Source: Tragulus kanchil (lineage: Eukaryota > Chordata > Mammalia > Artiodactyla > Tragulidae). From it: DNA of 64,000 bases. Below are positions 1 through 11,328 of this stretch, piece by piece. Below the pieces are notes generated by a model, which searched no databases, was not told where the DNA came from, and saw nothing but the letters and a program-made list of their open reading frames with translations. The DNA is taken from the NCBI GenBank assembly GCA_022376925.1, contig JAIOJX010000032.1, forward strand, positions 203,480,939-203,544,938, read 5' to 3'. The position numbers were made by a program, and so were the translations under genes. How positions within the stretch are numbered: the stretch's first letter is position 1; the number at the start of each line of letters is the position of its first letter.

Positions 1-267
1 GCCAACTGTCACCAGGCCCTGCTTCAGAGCCCAAAGTGGACAAAGGTGGGGCAAGGCCTCATGGGAACTGCGGAGCCACAGGGGAGCCATGGACCCAGGG
101 CACAAGTGGTTCTCTGAGGGCTGAGAAACAGCCTGGTCCACTTGCAATGGAACTCGATTGGGCTCAGGAGCTCTGAACAGAGCCCAAGGCTGGTGACCTG
201 GGGGTCTAAAAGTCCCCCAGCCTCAGTTTCCCCTTCTAGGCTGCCCAGGATCCCCATGAGTCTAACA

Positions 268-392
268 TCAAGACTCTAAGGTAGTTTCAGACTATCTTCA
301 CTTTATAAATGAAGACCCAGAGGCACTAGGTACTTTCTGGGGCTGGAAAGTACCAGAGCTGAGATTCAAGTCAAGGTTAGTCATATCTAAAG
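268..392 (-). repeat. MIR SINE relic
   Basis: The pattern 'tataaatgaagacccagaggcac...gagctgagattcaag' follows the antisense MIR core (gatgaggaaactgaggcac ... gagccgggattcaaa). It is heavily diverged. The call is from memory of the MIR consensus, without alignment. Confidence 0.4.
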
Positions 393-707
393 GCCATCCC
401 TTTTCACTGTGTCTCATGCTCCCTCGGCATGGACCTCACAGAAAGACCCTCAAAGATCCTGATATCTGAGTCTTCTCTACAACATCCAGCTTCAGGAGGG
501 ATGCCTCTGATGGTGGGACCACACTGGCCCACCACTACATCCCATTCCTGTGAGGAGCATCCCTTGGTCACAGAAAGTTCCCCTTACGCTAAGCTGTCAT
601 CTGCCTCCACCGAACCTTGGACTATCAAGTCGAGCTTTTTTCCTAGAGTCATACGAGGTAACTCCATGGAGCCTTCTTAGGATACCTTTGACAATACCTA
701 TTAAACA
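393..707. other. Unannotated flank
   Basis: Single-copy-looking sequence between a MIR relic and the L1 insertion. A short open frame at 429-680 has no recognisable domain and no splice context. I see nothing supportable here. Confidence 0.5.
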
Positions 708-1196
708 CTCTTCTGCAGGGGATATTTAAATAGGCATTTCTCCAAAGAAGACATACAGATGGCCAACAGACACATGAAAAGATGCTCCACATTGCTAATT
801 ATTAGCGAAATGCAAATGAAACCTACAATGAGAATTATATTCCAATTTAAAAAGTGAAAACTACACTGAGGTATCACCTCACATCAGTCAGAATGGCCAT
901 CATCAAAATATTCACACATATTTAATGCTAGAGAGGGTGTGGTGAAAAGGGGAGCCTCCTACATTATTAGTGGGAATGTAAATTGGTCAACCACCATGGA
1001 GAACAGTATGGAGATTTCCTAAAATACTAAAAATAGAGCTACCATATGATTCAGCAATCCCACTCCTGAGCATACACCCAGAGATGACCTGAACACCAAT
1101 TCAAAACAACAAATGCTCCCCACTACTATTTACAATAGCTAAGACATGGAAATAATGTAAATGTTCACTTATACATGAATGGATAAAGAAGATATG

Positions 1197-1198
<2 letters not shown>

Positions 1199-1244
<46 letters not shown>
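1199..1244. repeat. (AC)23 microsatellite
   Basis: Perfect dinucleotide run inside the L1 body. Its D1 copy at 2284-2331 has 24 units. Confidence 0.95.
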
Positions 1245-1248
<4 letters not shown>

Positions 1249-1465
1249 GAATACTACTCAGCCATGAAAAAGAATGAAACAATTCCATTTGCAGCAACAT
1301 GGATGAACCTAGAGATTATCATACTAAGTGAAGTCAGACAAAGATAAATATCACATATCACTTATATGTGGAATCTAAAAAAAAAAGATATAAATGAACT
1401 TCTTTATGAGACAGAAATAGGTTCACTGACACAAAAAGGAAACTAATGGCTGTCAAAGGGGAAAG

Positions 1466-1670
1466 TGTTGTGTTGGTCACTCAGTTGTATCTAACCTTAT
1501 GTGATCCCATGGACTGTAGCCTACCAGGCTCCTCTGTCCTTGGGATTCTCCAGGCAAGAATACTGGAGTGGGTAGCCATTCCCTTCTCCAGAGGATCTTC
1601 CAGTGCAGGGATTGAACTTGGGTCTCCTGCATGACAGGCAGATTCTTTACCATCTGAGCCAGTAGGGAAG
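1466..1670 (-). mobile_element. Bov-tA SINE inserted in L1
   Basis: Antisense tRNA-derived ruminant SINE: 'aagaatactggagtgggtag', 'ttctccagaggatcttcc', 'attctttaccatctgagcc'. A 12-bp target-site duplication CAAAGGGGAAAG lies at 1454-1465 and 1671-1682. The insertion is therefore younger than the L1 around it. Confidence 0.9.
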
Positions 1671-2281
1671 CAAAGGGGAAAGAGAGGAGATAAATTAGAT
1701 TGATAAACTGGGATTAACAGATAGACACTACTATATATAAAATAAACAACAGGGACCTACTATATAGCACACAGAATTACATTCAGTACCTTTTAATAAT
1801 CTAGAGTGGAAAAGAATCTGAAGCTGTACACCTGAAATTAACACAATATTGTAAATCAACTAAAGTTAAATAAATGAAAATAAAATAAAAGTAAAAAAAA
1901 AAATCTCTTCTGCAAGAAGAATAACCTGGGTTCCTTTGACCATTCCTATTGCCTGGATTCTCACCCATCCCGACCCCCTCCTGTCCACTTGTCCCCCTGA
2001 CCCAGGTGAAACACTTTGAAAAACTGTATGTGAAATGGACTCATTATGGTAAAGAAACTTGGAGGAGGGGAAACGCATGAGCACAGAACAGTATGGAGAT
2101 TTCCTAAAATACTAAAAATAGAGCTACCATATGATTCAGCAATCCCACTCCTGAGCATACACCCAGAGATGACCTGAACACCAATTCAAAACAACAAATG
2201 CTCCCCACTACTATTTACAATAGCTAAGACATGGAAATAATGTAAATGTTCACTTATACATGAATGGATAAAGAAGATATG

Positions 2282-2283
<2 letters not shown>

Positions 2284-2331
<48 letters not shown>
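2284..2331. repeat. (AC)24 microsatellite (D1 copy)
   Basis: Right-hand D1 copy of the 1199-1244 tract, one unit longer. It is the only length difference between the D1 halves. Confidence 0.95.
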
Positions 2332-2335
<4 letters not shown>

Positions 2336-2552
2336 GAATACTACTCAGCCATGAAAAAGAATGAAACAATTCCATTTGCAGCAACATGGATGAACCTAGA
2401 GATTATCATACTAAGTGAAGTCAGACAAAGATAAATATCACATATCACTTATATGTGGAATCTAAAAAAAAAAGATATAAATGAACTTCTTTATGAGACA
2501 GAAATAGGTTCACTGACACAAAAAGGAAACTAATGGCTGTCAAAGGGGAAAG

Positions 2553-2757
2553 TGTTGTGTTGGTCACTCAGTTGTATCTAACCTTATGTGATCCCATGGA
2601 CTGTAGCCTACCAGGCTCCTCTGTCCTTGGGATTCTCCAGGCAAGAATACTGGAGTGGGTAGCCATTCCCTTCTCCAGAGGATCTTCCAGTGCAGGGATT
2701 GAACTTGGGTCTCCTGCATGACAGGCAGATTCTTTACCATCTGAGCCAGTAGGGAAG
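2553..2757 (-). mobile_element. Bov-tA SINE (D1 copy)
   Basis: Same insertion as 1466-1670, with the same target-site duplications at 2541-2552 and 2758-2769. It is a copy made by D1, not an independent insertion. Confidence 0.9.
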
Positions 2758-3507
2758 CAAAGGGGAAAGAGAGGAGATAAATTAGATTGATAAACTGGGA
2801 TTAACAGATAGACACTACTATATATAAAATAAACAACAGGGACCTACTATATAGCACACAGAATTACATTCAGTACCTTTTAATAATCTAGAGTGGAAAA
2901 GAATCTGAAGCTGTACACCTGAAATTAACACAATATTGTAAATCAACTAAAGTTAAATAAATGAAAATAAAATAAAAGTAAAAAAAAAAATCTCTTCTGC
3001 AAGAAGAATAACCTGGGTTCCTTTGACCATTCCTATTGCCTGGATTCTCACCCATCCCGACCCCCTCCTGTCCACTTGTCCCCCTGACCCAGGTGAAACA
3101 CTTTGAAAAACTGTATGTGAAATGGACTCATTATGGTAAAGAAACTTGGAGGAGGGGAAACGCATGAGCACAGCACAGTTATACTACACGTGCTACATGT
3201 TCCTACAAAATAGGAGGAAAGACTGGAATCAATCACTTTAGAAAGAGCAGAAATAATTTCTTATTATTTACGTTGATTGAATAGCCACCCCAAACTATCA
3301 ACAAGAAGCCCCATTTATCTCAGCCGACATATAGCTGCTTAGTGAATAGAGACGGCGGAGAAGAGCAAGAAACCAACCATCGCCTTGTCTTTCCCACCCG
3401 ATCCCCCAGCCATCAACCACTGGGCCCTGGAGCACACCTTCAATTCAATAAATACTTAAAAAGAATTTGGAGGTCTCTGGTTCACCTCCCTGTTGGGGAA
3501 TAAATTC

Positions 3508-3664
3508 CTTTCGTTTATTTGTTTTGGGTGCACTTAGTCTTCATTGCTGTACTTCAGTTCTTTGTTATGGCATGTGAGATTTTAATTCTCCAACCAGGGA
3601 TTGAACCCGTGTCCCCTGCATTGGAAGGTAGATTCTTAACCACTGGACCACCAGGAAAGTCCAT
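3508..3664 (-). mobile_element. CHR-type tRNA-derived SINE
   Basis: Antisense SINE ending in 'ttaaccactggaccaccaggaaagtcc', i.e. the 'ggacttcctggtggtccagtgg' head on the minus strand. The target-site duplication GGGAATAAATTC lies at 3496-3507 and 3665-3676. Confidence 0.85.
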
Positions 3665-4607
3665 GGGAATAAATTCTTGAATTGTCTTTATGTGAGGTGA
3701 CCAGATATTCAGAGTAGAAAAGAAGCCAATCTATGAATAACAGAAAAGTTTTTTAAAAGGAAGATTTTTTTTTCTTTCCAACTTGGTATCTGTACCCAAA
3801 TTCCCTTCTGGGGAACTGGCCATCCCCTAGTCTCAGCTCTCCTCAGCCCTAGCTCAGTGCTGATAATCTAGTCCCCAACCGATTCCAGCTTCTATCATCC
3901 TGTTCCCAACAACTGGTTTGGAAATAGGCACCTGGCTCAGTCAAAGCCAATGGGACAGAATGAGTCTATTATTTCTGGGATCCTGAAAAGGGGCTCCATC
4001 CAATGGATCAGGGGATCTAAAGTCTGGAGCGGCTGCGGCCCTCTTGTAACAATGATGTGAATGGGCTGTAGCATATTTAAAAAGGTAAAAATGATCACAC
4101 TGGTTTGTCCCCATTTTGGGGAAGGGGATCATTCCTATTGCCTGGATTCTCACCCATCCCGACCCCTCCTGTCCACTTGTCCCCCTGACCCAGGTGAAAC
4201 ACTTTGAAAAACTGTATGTGAAATGGACTCATTATGGTAAAGAAACTTGGAGGAGGGGAAACGCATGAGCACAGCACAGTTATACTACACGTGCTACATG
4301 TTCCTACAAAATAGGAGGAAAGACTGGAATCAATCACTTTAGAAAGAGCAGAAATAATTTCTTATTATTTACGTTGATTGAATAGCCACCCCAAACTATC
4401 AACAAGAAGCCCCATTTATCTCAGCCGACATATAGCTGCTTAGTGAATAGAGACGGCGGAGAAGAGCAAGAAACCAACCATCGCCTTGTCTTTCCCACCC
4501 GATCCCCCAGCCATCAACCACTGGGCCCTGGAGCACACCTTCAATTCAATAAATACTTAAAAGAATTTGGAGGTCTCTGGTTCACCTCCCTGTTGGGGAA
4601 TAAATTC

Positions 4608-4764
4608 CTTTCGTTTATTTGTTTTGGGTGCACTTAGTCTTCATTGCTGTACTTCAGTTCTTTGTTATGGCATGTGAGATTTTAATTCTCCAACCAGGGA
4701 TTGAACCCGTGTCCCCTGCATTGGAAGGTAGATTCTTAACCACTGGACCACCAGGAAAGTCCAT
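4608..4764 (-). mobile_element. CHR-type SINE (D2 copy)
   Basis: D2 copy of the element at 3508-3664, with the same target-site duplications at 4596-4607 and 4765-4776. Confidence 0.85.
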
Positions 4765-5470
4765 GGGAATAAATTCTTGAATTGTCTTTATGTGAGGTGA
4801 CCAGATATTCAGAGTAGAAAAGAAGCCAATCTATGAATAACAGAAAAGTTTTTTAAAAGGAAGATTTTTTTTTCTTTCCAACTTGGTATCTGTACCCAAA
4901 TTCCCTTCTGGGGAACTGGCCACCCCCTAGTCTCAGCTCTCCTCAGCCCTAGCTCAGTGCTGATAATCTAGTCCCCAACCGATTCCAGCTTCTATCATCC
5001 TGTTCCCAACAACTGGTTTGGAAATAGGCACCTGGCTCAGTCAAAGCCAATGGGACAGAATGAGTCTATTATTTCTGGGATCCTGAAAAGGGGCTCCATC
5101 CAATGGATCAGGGGATCTAAAGTCTGGAGCGGCTGCGGCCCTCTTGTAACAATGATGTGAATGGGCTGTAGCATATTTAAAAAGGTAAAAATGATCACAC
5201 TGGTTTGTCCCCAGAAGGATCTTACTTTCCTGTCTCTGTGTGCTTTGGTTTATATGGTCTGGGGGACAATCTCTGTTCCCGCACACTTAGTCCACCGTCC
5301 CTCACAGCCACCCACCTGGATTTCTGAGCTCTCAGACTTACTGTGCATTCTGGGGTCACTGCCTTCTGCATTACCATCTTCTGAAGACCCTGTCTTCCCA
5401 CAGTGGCCCAGAACACCAGATCCCTTTGATGTCCACAACCAGCGTTTCTAGATAAAAAGTCAGTACCCGG

Positions 5471-5764
5471 GGGCTTCCTTGGTAGCTCAGTGGTAAAGAG
5501 TCTGTCTGCCAATGCAAGAGACATGGGTTCAATCTCTGGTCTGGGAAGATCCTACATGCTGCAGAGCAGCTTAGCCTGAGCACCATAATGACTGAAGCCC
5601 CAGTACCCTAGAGCCCATGCTTCACAACAAGAGAAGCCACTGCAGTGAGAAGCCTGGTCACCACAAGTAGAAAGTAGCTCTTGATCACCACAACTAGAGA
5701 AAGTCCACAAGCACCAACAAAGCCCCAGCACAACCAAAAATAAATACATAAATAAAAAAATTTT
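5471..5764 (+). mobile_element. CHR-2-type SINE
   Basis: Sense SINE beginning 'gggcttccttggtagctcag', with tRNA-like box B 'gggttcaatctc', a CA-rich body and tail 'aaataaatacataaataaaa'. I could not assign a convincing target-site duplication. Confidence 0.85.
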
Positions 5765-5899
5765 GAAAAGAAGTTGGGCTTAGAAAAACCTAGGGAAGAA
5801 CATTCTGGATAGAGGGATAGGCCAGTGCAAAGACCCTGGAGTGGGAGGATGCTTGGCCTATTTGGAGGAAGAGATGCCAGGTAACAATATCTTGCTTTT

Positions 5900-6105
5900 T
5901 ATCAAGCATTTATTAAGTGCTAGGCAATGTTCTGAGACATTTACATTTCATTTAATTCTCTTAATCGCCCCTTAAGGGGCTTAATCATTCCTTTTATAGA
6001 TGCCAAGACCGAGACAAGAAAGATCGCCCAAGGTCTCATAACTAAGAAATGACTGAGACCCAAATCCAGGCTGATGGACTCCAGGGTCTGCGCGCCTGAC
6101 CCCCA
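5900..6105 (-). repeat. MIR relic
   Basis: 'gcatttattaagtgctaggcaatgttctg...tttaattctc...gatgccaagacc...cccaaggtctcataactaag' is the antisense MIR pattern. The D3 copy is at about 6982-7189. Confidence 0.65.
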
Positions 6106-6363
6106 TGTAAGGCAGCCTGAGGCAAGGGCAACACTGCAGAAATAGAGGTGAGAGCCCTGGACGTGGACGACATTTGAAGTGCAAGGGCGGGACTAGGTGG
6201 CTCAGGCTCATGCTGAGAGAGAGGAAAGAAAGAGAAGTGTGCCGATAGAAGCACTCCAACATGAGGAGGGGGAGCAGAGCTTGCAGAAGGGTGGAGAAGG
6301 AGCAGCCAAGTGAGAGGAAAGCAGGAGCCCGTATTGTCACGGCAACTAAAGGAGTCCCTGTAC
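6106..6363. other. Purine-rich unannotated segment
   Basis: G/A-rich stretch with open frames that show no domain. It may be a much-diverged mammalian interspersed repeat that continues at 7440-7670, but I cannot name the family. The D3 copy is at about 7190-7440. Confidence 0.3.
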
Positions 6364-6365
6364 CA
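6364..6365. other. D3 junction
   Basis: 'agtccctgtac' from the end of the unit is joined here to 'cacacttagtcc' from its start. Confidence 0.85.
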
Positions 6366-6552
6366 CACTTAGTCCACCGTCCCTCACAGCCACCCACCTG
6401 GATTTCTGAGCTCTCAGACTTACTGTGCATTCTGGGGTCACTGCCTTCTGCATTACCATCTTCTGAAGACCCTGTCTTCCCACAGTGGCCCAGAACACCA
6501 GATCCCTTTGATGTCCACAACCAGCGTTTCTAGATAAAAAGTCAGTACCCGG

Positions 6553-6846
6553 GGGCTTCCTTGGTAGCTCAGTGGTAAAGAGTCTGTCTGCCAATGCAAG
6601 AGACATGGGTTCAATCTCTGGTCTGGGAAGATCCTACATGCTGCAGAGCAGCTTAGCCTGAGCACCATAATGACTGAAGCCCCAGTACCCTAGAGCCCAT
6701 GCTTCACAACAAGAGAAGCCACTGCAGTGAGAAGCCTGGTCACCACAAGTAGAAAGTAGCTCTTGATCACCACAACTAGAGAAAGTCCACAAGCACCAAC
6801 AAAGCCCCAGCACAACCAAAAATAAATACATAAATAAAAAAATTTT
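6553..6846 (+). mobile_element. CHR-2-type SINE (D3 copy)
   Basis: Same element as 5471-5764 at +1082. Confidence 0.85.
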
Positions 6847-7687
6847 GAAAAGAAGTTGGGCTTAGAAAAACCTAGGGAAGAACATTCTGGATAGAGGGAT
6901 AGGCCAGTGCAAAGACCCTGGAGTGGGAGGATGCTTGGCCTATTTGGAGGAAGAGATGCCAGGTAACAATATCTTGCTTTTTATCAAGCATTTATTAAGT
7001 GCTAGGCAATGTTCTGAGACATTTACATTTCATTTAATTCTCTTAATCGCCCCTTAAGGGGCTTAATCATTCCCCTTTTATAGATGCCAAGACCGAGACA
7101 AGAAAGATCGCCCAAGGTCTCATAACTAAGAAATGACTGAGACCCAAATCCAGGCTGATGGACTCCAGGGTCTGCGCGCCTGACCCCCATGTAAGGCAGC
7201 CTGAGGCAAGGGCAACACTGCAGAAATAGAGGTGAGAGCCCTGGACGTGGACGACATTTGAAGTGCAAGGGCGGGACTAGGTGGCTCAGGCTCATGCTGA
7301 GAGAGAGGAAAGAAAGAGAAGTGTGCCGATAGAAGCACTCCAACATGAGGAGGGGGAGCAGAGCTTGCAGAAGGGTGGAGAAGGAGCAGCCAAGTGAGAG
7401 GAAAGCAGGAGCCCGTATTGTCACGGCAACTAAGGAGGAGCCTGTTTCTGAAAGAAGAGTGAAGTCCCTGTACCTGTGTAAAATGCCGTGGAGAGGTCAA
7501 GTGAGTTGAACATAGAGAAGGGACCGTGATTTGGTATCAAGAGGGGTCACTGTCGATCTAGAGAAGACCAGCTTCAGTGGGGTGGGGAGGCATCAGAAGC
7601 CCTATTGGAAAGGGTTGAGAGAAGAATGTAAGGTAAGCAAGTGGAGACAGCAAATTCAGTTGGCTCTGTGATGTCGTAAGACCAGGA

Positions 7688-7905
7688 ATCCCAAGACTCC
7701 CCTATGCACTAGGCCTGCGACCTTGAACTGGGGGTCTAGCTTCTTCTGAGCCTCAGTCTACTCATCTGTAAAATGGGGGTGATGGCAATACCTACTCTGC
7801 GGGACTGCAATGAGGAATCAAATCAAAGAGATGAAAATGTTTCAAAACCCACAAAGCCCTGCCAAAATGTAAGATATTTCAGAGCTCTTGAATGCCTCTC
7901 TTTGT
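7688..7905 (+). repeat. MIR relic
   Basis: Sense MIR: 'gagcctcagtctactcatctgtaaaatggggg...aatacctactctgcgggactgcaatgagga'. This is the canonical 'cctcagtttcctcatctgtaaaatgggg' core. Confidence 0.75.
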
Positions 7906-8544
7906 ATACAAGTTGGGATTTGCTCCCTCCCTCTTTTTCCTCTTTAACCATCTGTCTCTCCAATCCAAAATCTGTTCTGCCTGACCCCTAGCTGACCAGA
8001 GCCTTCCCTCTCCCTCCGTCCTGCCACAACCTCCTTCTTGCGAGCCTGGCTTGGCTCTGGGGGGCTCGGTGGAATATGCAAATGTCTTCCCAGCCAGCTG
8101 GTGTCTGCCTCCCAGAAACACATGTTCCAAAGCCCCTCTGCCTCAGCAGGGAGGGGTGCCAGAGCCTCTGCCGGCTCTCCAGCCCAGAGAGGACACATGG
8201 CCGGGCAAGGAACGACACAGCCAGCAGATGGGGAAGGGCTGCTAGGCACAGGCAAAGATGCCAGGAGAGGGACTGGTATGTGTGTGGTCAAGGGGACCCA
8301 CGCATGGAAGAAGGGACGGAACATCAAAGGCAGGCCTGCACACCACAAGGGCACATGGGCCACCCGATGCCTCCATCCCTACTGACCCATCCATGTGGTT
8401 TCTTGGTCAGTTATACAGCCTCCAAAATTCTACTGGGTTTTACAAAATTGGCCTTGGCTACATTAAAAAATAAATATCATAAAATAGCTGAGACCTACAA
8501 AAATGTATCAAGAAAAATATGAAGAGACAAGTATACACTGCCAC
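7906..8544. other. Unannotated interval
   Basis: Overlapping open frames on both strands (up to 148 codons at 8076-8522) show no recognisable domain, signal or splice context. They are probably chance frames in GC-rich DNA. Confidence 0.5.
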
Positions 8545-8745
8545 GAAGTCCTAGTATAGCACAGGGAACTCTGCTCAATGTTCTGTAGAAGCCTGGGTGA
8601 GAGGGAGGTGAGGGGAGAATGGATGCATATGTCCTGGATACATGCGTCCCTTTGGCTGAGTCTCTTTGCTGCTCACCTGAAACAATCACAACATTGTTAA
8701 TCGGCTGTACTCTAATATAAACTTAAAAAATTTTTAAAAAGAGAA
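8545..8745 (+). mobile_element. L1 3' UTR fragment
   Basis: 'agcacagggaactctgctcaatgttctg' and 'acctgaaacaatcacaacattgttaatcggctgtactctaatataa' are typical of the sense ruminant L1 3' end. An A-rich tail follows. Confidence 0.75.
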
Positions 8746-9374
8746 TAATATGAGGGACTCTTATATACTTACCCTCGAGCTTAGGAAATAACACGAGTCT
8801 TTTTCCAGATTTTAAGCGAAGGCCCTCGGGCACTCCCTCCTAGATGGACTCCCCTCCACGCAGGGGAGCTGCTATTCTGAATTCAGTGTTCAGTGTTCAC
8901 TGTTCACGTCCATTTCCTTAGACCTGTCTCATAGATAAACGCATCCTTAACCAAAAAGCACGCTTGTTCTGCATAGCTTAAAATTCTACGTTTACGGCCA
9001 CTGCCTGGCTCATTTTCTTTTGCAATGTGCCTTTTTGGCTTCGTGTTCTCTTGGTGGGCTTCAAGAACGTTGGTAATTCACTTGCCTTCCTGTCATCTCG
9101 CCCCTGGGTTTCAGGGCCCCTCTTTCCCCGCAGAGAGCACTCAGTCTACAGCTTTGACCGGCTGGATTCCCCGTCTCCCTGAACCCAGACGCAGACTCCA
9201 TGAGGAATGCAGTCACAAATCTCAAGCTAAGAGCTGCCGTCTGTTTCTCTTTGGAGCGATGGCCTTGTGAAGGCCGTGGGGAAAGAGGAGGCCCAGAAAA
9301 ACTCCCTGCTTGTACCTAGTAGGGCTGGAAGTATGAGCCAGCCAGAATAGGGCTGCCGATCACCACCAGTACCA
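8746..9374. other. Unannotated interval
   Basis: No gene or clear repeat seen. It holds a small imperfect run (cagtgttcagtgttcactgttcac near 8885). Confidence 0.5.
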
Positions 9375-9860
9375 GCAGTGCTTAGCACACCAAATGTGCC
9401 AGGCTCTGTGCCAATCACTTTAAAAAACTTACCTATTTACTTTTGGCTCTGCTGGGTCTTTGTTGCTGGGTGCGGTCCTCCTCTGGTTGTGGTGACCGAG
9501 GGCCACTCTTGGCTGTGGTTCGTGGGCTTCTCACTGTGGGGCTTTTCCTGTTGCAGACTATGGGCTCCGGATGCATAGACTTTGTTGCCCTGCAGCATGT
9601 GGAATCTTCCCAGACCAGGCATTGAACTCAGGTCCTCTGCACTGACAGGCGGATTCTTAACCGCTGGACCACCAGGGAAGTCCCCATTCCAAGCACATTG
9701 CATACACCGGATCATTTAATTCTCATACAATCCCATGGAGTAAATGCTGTGACTTCCCTCATTTCCCAAGCGAGGAAACTGAGGCACAGAGTGTTGAAAT
9801 AATTTGCCCATGGTCACAGTTAGAGAGCCAGGACTGGAACCACAACACTGTTGCCCCCAG
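9375..9860 (-). repeat. MIR relic split by a SINE
   Basis: The flanks 9375-9430 ('gtgccaggctctgtgccaatcacttta') and 9686-9860 ('atttaattctcatacaatcc...gaggaaactgaggcacagag...ttgcccatggtcacag') join into one antisense MIR once the SINE at 9432-9684 is removed. Its right part is repeated from 10795 by D4. Confidence 0.7.
9432..9684 (-). mobile_element. CHR-type SINE inserted in MIR
   Basis: Antisense element: T-rich start, 'ggctctgctgggtctttgttgctg', 'gtggaatcttcccagacc', ending 'ttaaccgctggaccaccagggaagtcc'. Confidence 0.85.
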
Positions 9861-10225
9861 TGTACCCCAGGTTTCACCATGTGTGCCCCTTCCTGTCGGC
9901 CAGGTGATAGTCACCTCTGGACCCCAAAGTTGGTGCTCAGAGGCTGCAAGCTCCCGAGCCTGGGGACCCAGCTAACTTGGTATCAAAGGAGGTCCAGGAA
10001 AGCAACAGGCACAACCATGGAGCAAAGAGTCTTTCTTTCCAGCCCAGGGTGGAGGTGCCTGGGAGCCCGGCTTCCTGTGAGTGGGGTACACCTCAGGGCC
10101 GCCTGGAACACAGCTGATCAGATGCAGTAGGCATCATGTTGCTTATTTGAAAAATGGGTGGATAGAACAAGAAGCAGTCAGGTTTTTGACGACAGTTTCT
10201 AAAATCTCTTCCATCTGCCACGCTA

Positions 10226-10610
10226 CCCTACAGCAGAAACTGGCAAACCTTTCTGTGCGTGCTCGGTCGTGTCCAACGCTTTTAGACCACATGGACGGTA
10301 ATCTCCTCTGTCCGTGGGATTTCCCGGGCAAGAACACTGGAGTGGGTGGCCATGCCCTCCTCCAGGGGACCCTCCCGACCCAGGGATCGAACCCAGGTCT
10401 CTCACGTCTCCTGCACTGGCAGGCAGATTCCTCATCACTTGTACCACCAGGGAAGCCCATTTCTGTAAAGGCCCAGAAAGTAAATATTTGAGGCTTTGAA
10501 GACCACAGAGTCTGTGTCACAACCAAGAAATGCCACCAGTGAAGCATGAAAGCAGACAATATGTAAACAGATGGGTGCGGCTGTCTTCCAACAAAACTGT
10601 GAATTTCACA
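10226..10610 (+). repeat. hAT DNA-transposon relic (MER58-like), split by Bov-tA
   Basis: 'actggcaaacctttctgt' continues after the SINE as 'ttctgtaaaggcccagaaagtaaatatttgaggcttt...gcagacaatatgtaaacagatgggtgcggctg'. This resembles the mammalian hAT-Charlie non-autonomous element with 'ttctgtaaagggccagatagtaaat'. The family name is from memory. The D4 copy is at about 11298-11681. Confidence 0.6.
10257..10459 (-). mobile_element. Bov-tA SINE
   Basis: Antisense: 'gtgctcggtcgtgtccaacg...aagaacactggagtgggtgg...ccaccagggaagccc'. A short duplication TTTCTGT flanks it (10250-10256, 10460-10466). The D4 copy is at about 11329-11530. Confidence 0.88.
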
Positions 10611-11328
10611 TCGGTTTCACTTGTCCTTTAGTATTGTCTTTTCTTTTCATTTCTCCCCAACCATTGAAAAAAGGCTAAAACCTTTCTTAGCTTACAGGCC
10701 ACATGAAAATGGATTGCAGGGGGCAGTTTCACAACTCCCACTCTGGGAGAGCCTGGACTAGGAATCCTGGGTTTGAACGGCAGGTCTGCCATTTTCATAC
10801 AATCCCATGGAGTAAATGCTGTGACTTCCCTCATTTCCCAAGCGAGGAAACTGAGGCACAGAGTGTTGAAATAATTTGCCCATGGTCACAGTTAGAGAGC
10901 CAGGACTGGAACCACAACACTGTTGCCCCCAGTGTACCCCAGGTTTCACCATGTGTGCCCCTTCCTGTCGGCCAGGTGATAGTCACCTCTGGACCCCAAA
11001 GTTGGTGCTCAGAGGCTGCAAGCTCCCGAGCCTGGGGACCCAGCTAACTTGGTATCAAAGGAGGTCCAGGAAAGCAACAGGCACAACCATGGAGCAAAGA
11101 GTCTTTCTTTCCAGCCCAGGGTGGAGGTGCCTGGGAGCCCGGCTTCCTGTGAGTGGGGTACACCTCAGGGCCGCCTGGAACACAGCTGATCAGATGCAGT
11201 AGGCATCATGTTGCTTATTTGAAAAATGGGTGGATAGAACAAGAAGCAGTCAGGTTTTTGACGACAGTTTCTAAAATCTCTTCCATCTGCCACGCTACCC
11301 TACAGCAGAAACTGGCAAACCTTTCTGT

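Larger units (their letters stand above)
718..1904 (+). mobile_element. 5'-truncated L1 LINE (3' end) with target-site duplication
   Basis: The sequence reads as the L1 ORF2 C-terminal/3' region in sense orientation: 'catttctccaaagaagac', 'ggatgaacctagag', 'caatattgtaaatcaact'. It ends in an A-rich tail. CTCTTCTGCA occurs at 708-717 and again at 1905-1914, which fits a 10-bp target-site duplication. The body holds an (AC)n tract (1199-1244) and is split by a Bov-tA SINE (1466-1670). ORF2 is broken, so the element is dead. Its part from 1001 onward is repeated at 2086-2991 by duplication D1. Confidence 0.8.
1001..3173. repeat. Tandem duplication D1 (left 1001-2086, right 2086-3173)
   Basis: The two halves are base-for-base the same by eye except that the (AC)n tract has 23 units on the left and 24 on the right, so the offset goes from 1085 to 1087. 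The junction near 2086 joins '...gcacag' to 'aacagtatgg'. The unit starts inside an L1 and ends in unrelated flank, so it is not a transposon copy. It contains a complete Bov-tA SINE with its target-site duplications in both halves. Confidence 0.95.
3028..5213. repeat. Tandem duplication D2 (left 3028-4113, right 4130-5213)
   Basis: Near-identical halves at an offset of 1102-1100. Differences seen: one C fewer near 4165, one A fewer in an A-run near 4560, and one substitution (catcccctag at about 3831, caccccctag at about 4921). A 16-bp segment at 4114-4129 matches neither half cleanly. D2 overlaps the end of D1, so about 144 bp occurs three times (about 1943-2086, 3030-3173, 4132-4273). Confidence 0.95.
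5282..7473. repeat. Tandem duplication D3 (left 5282-6364, right 6364-7473)
   Basis: Offset 1082, then 1084 after a C-run indel (cattccttttatag against cattccccttttatag). Just before the junction the left half lacks about 29 bp present in the right half (between 'caactaa' and 'agtccctgtacc'). The damage sits at the end of the left unit, as in several other duplications here. Confidence 0.94.
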
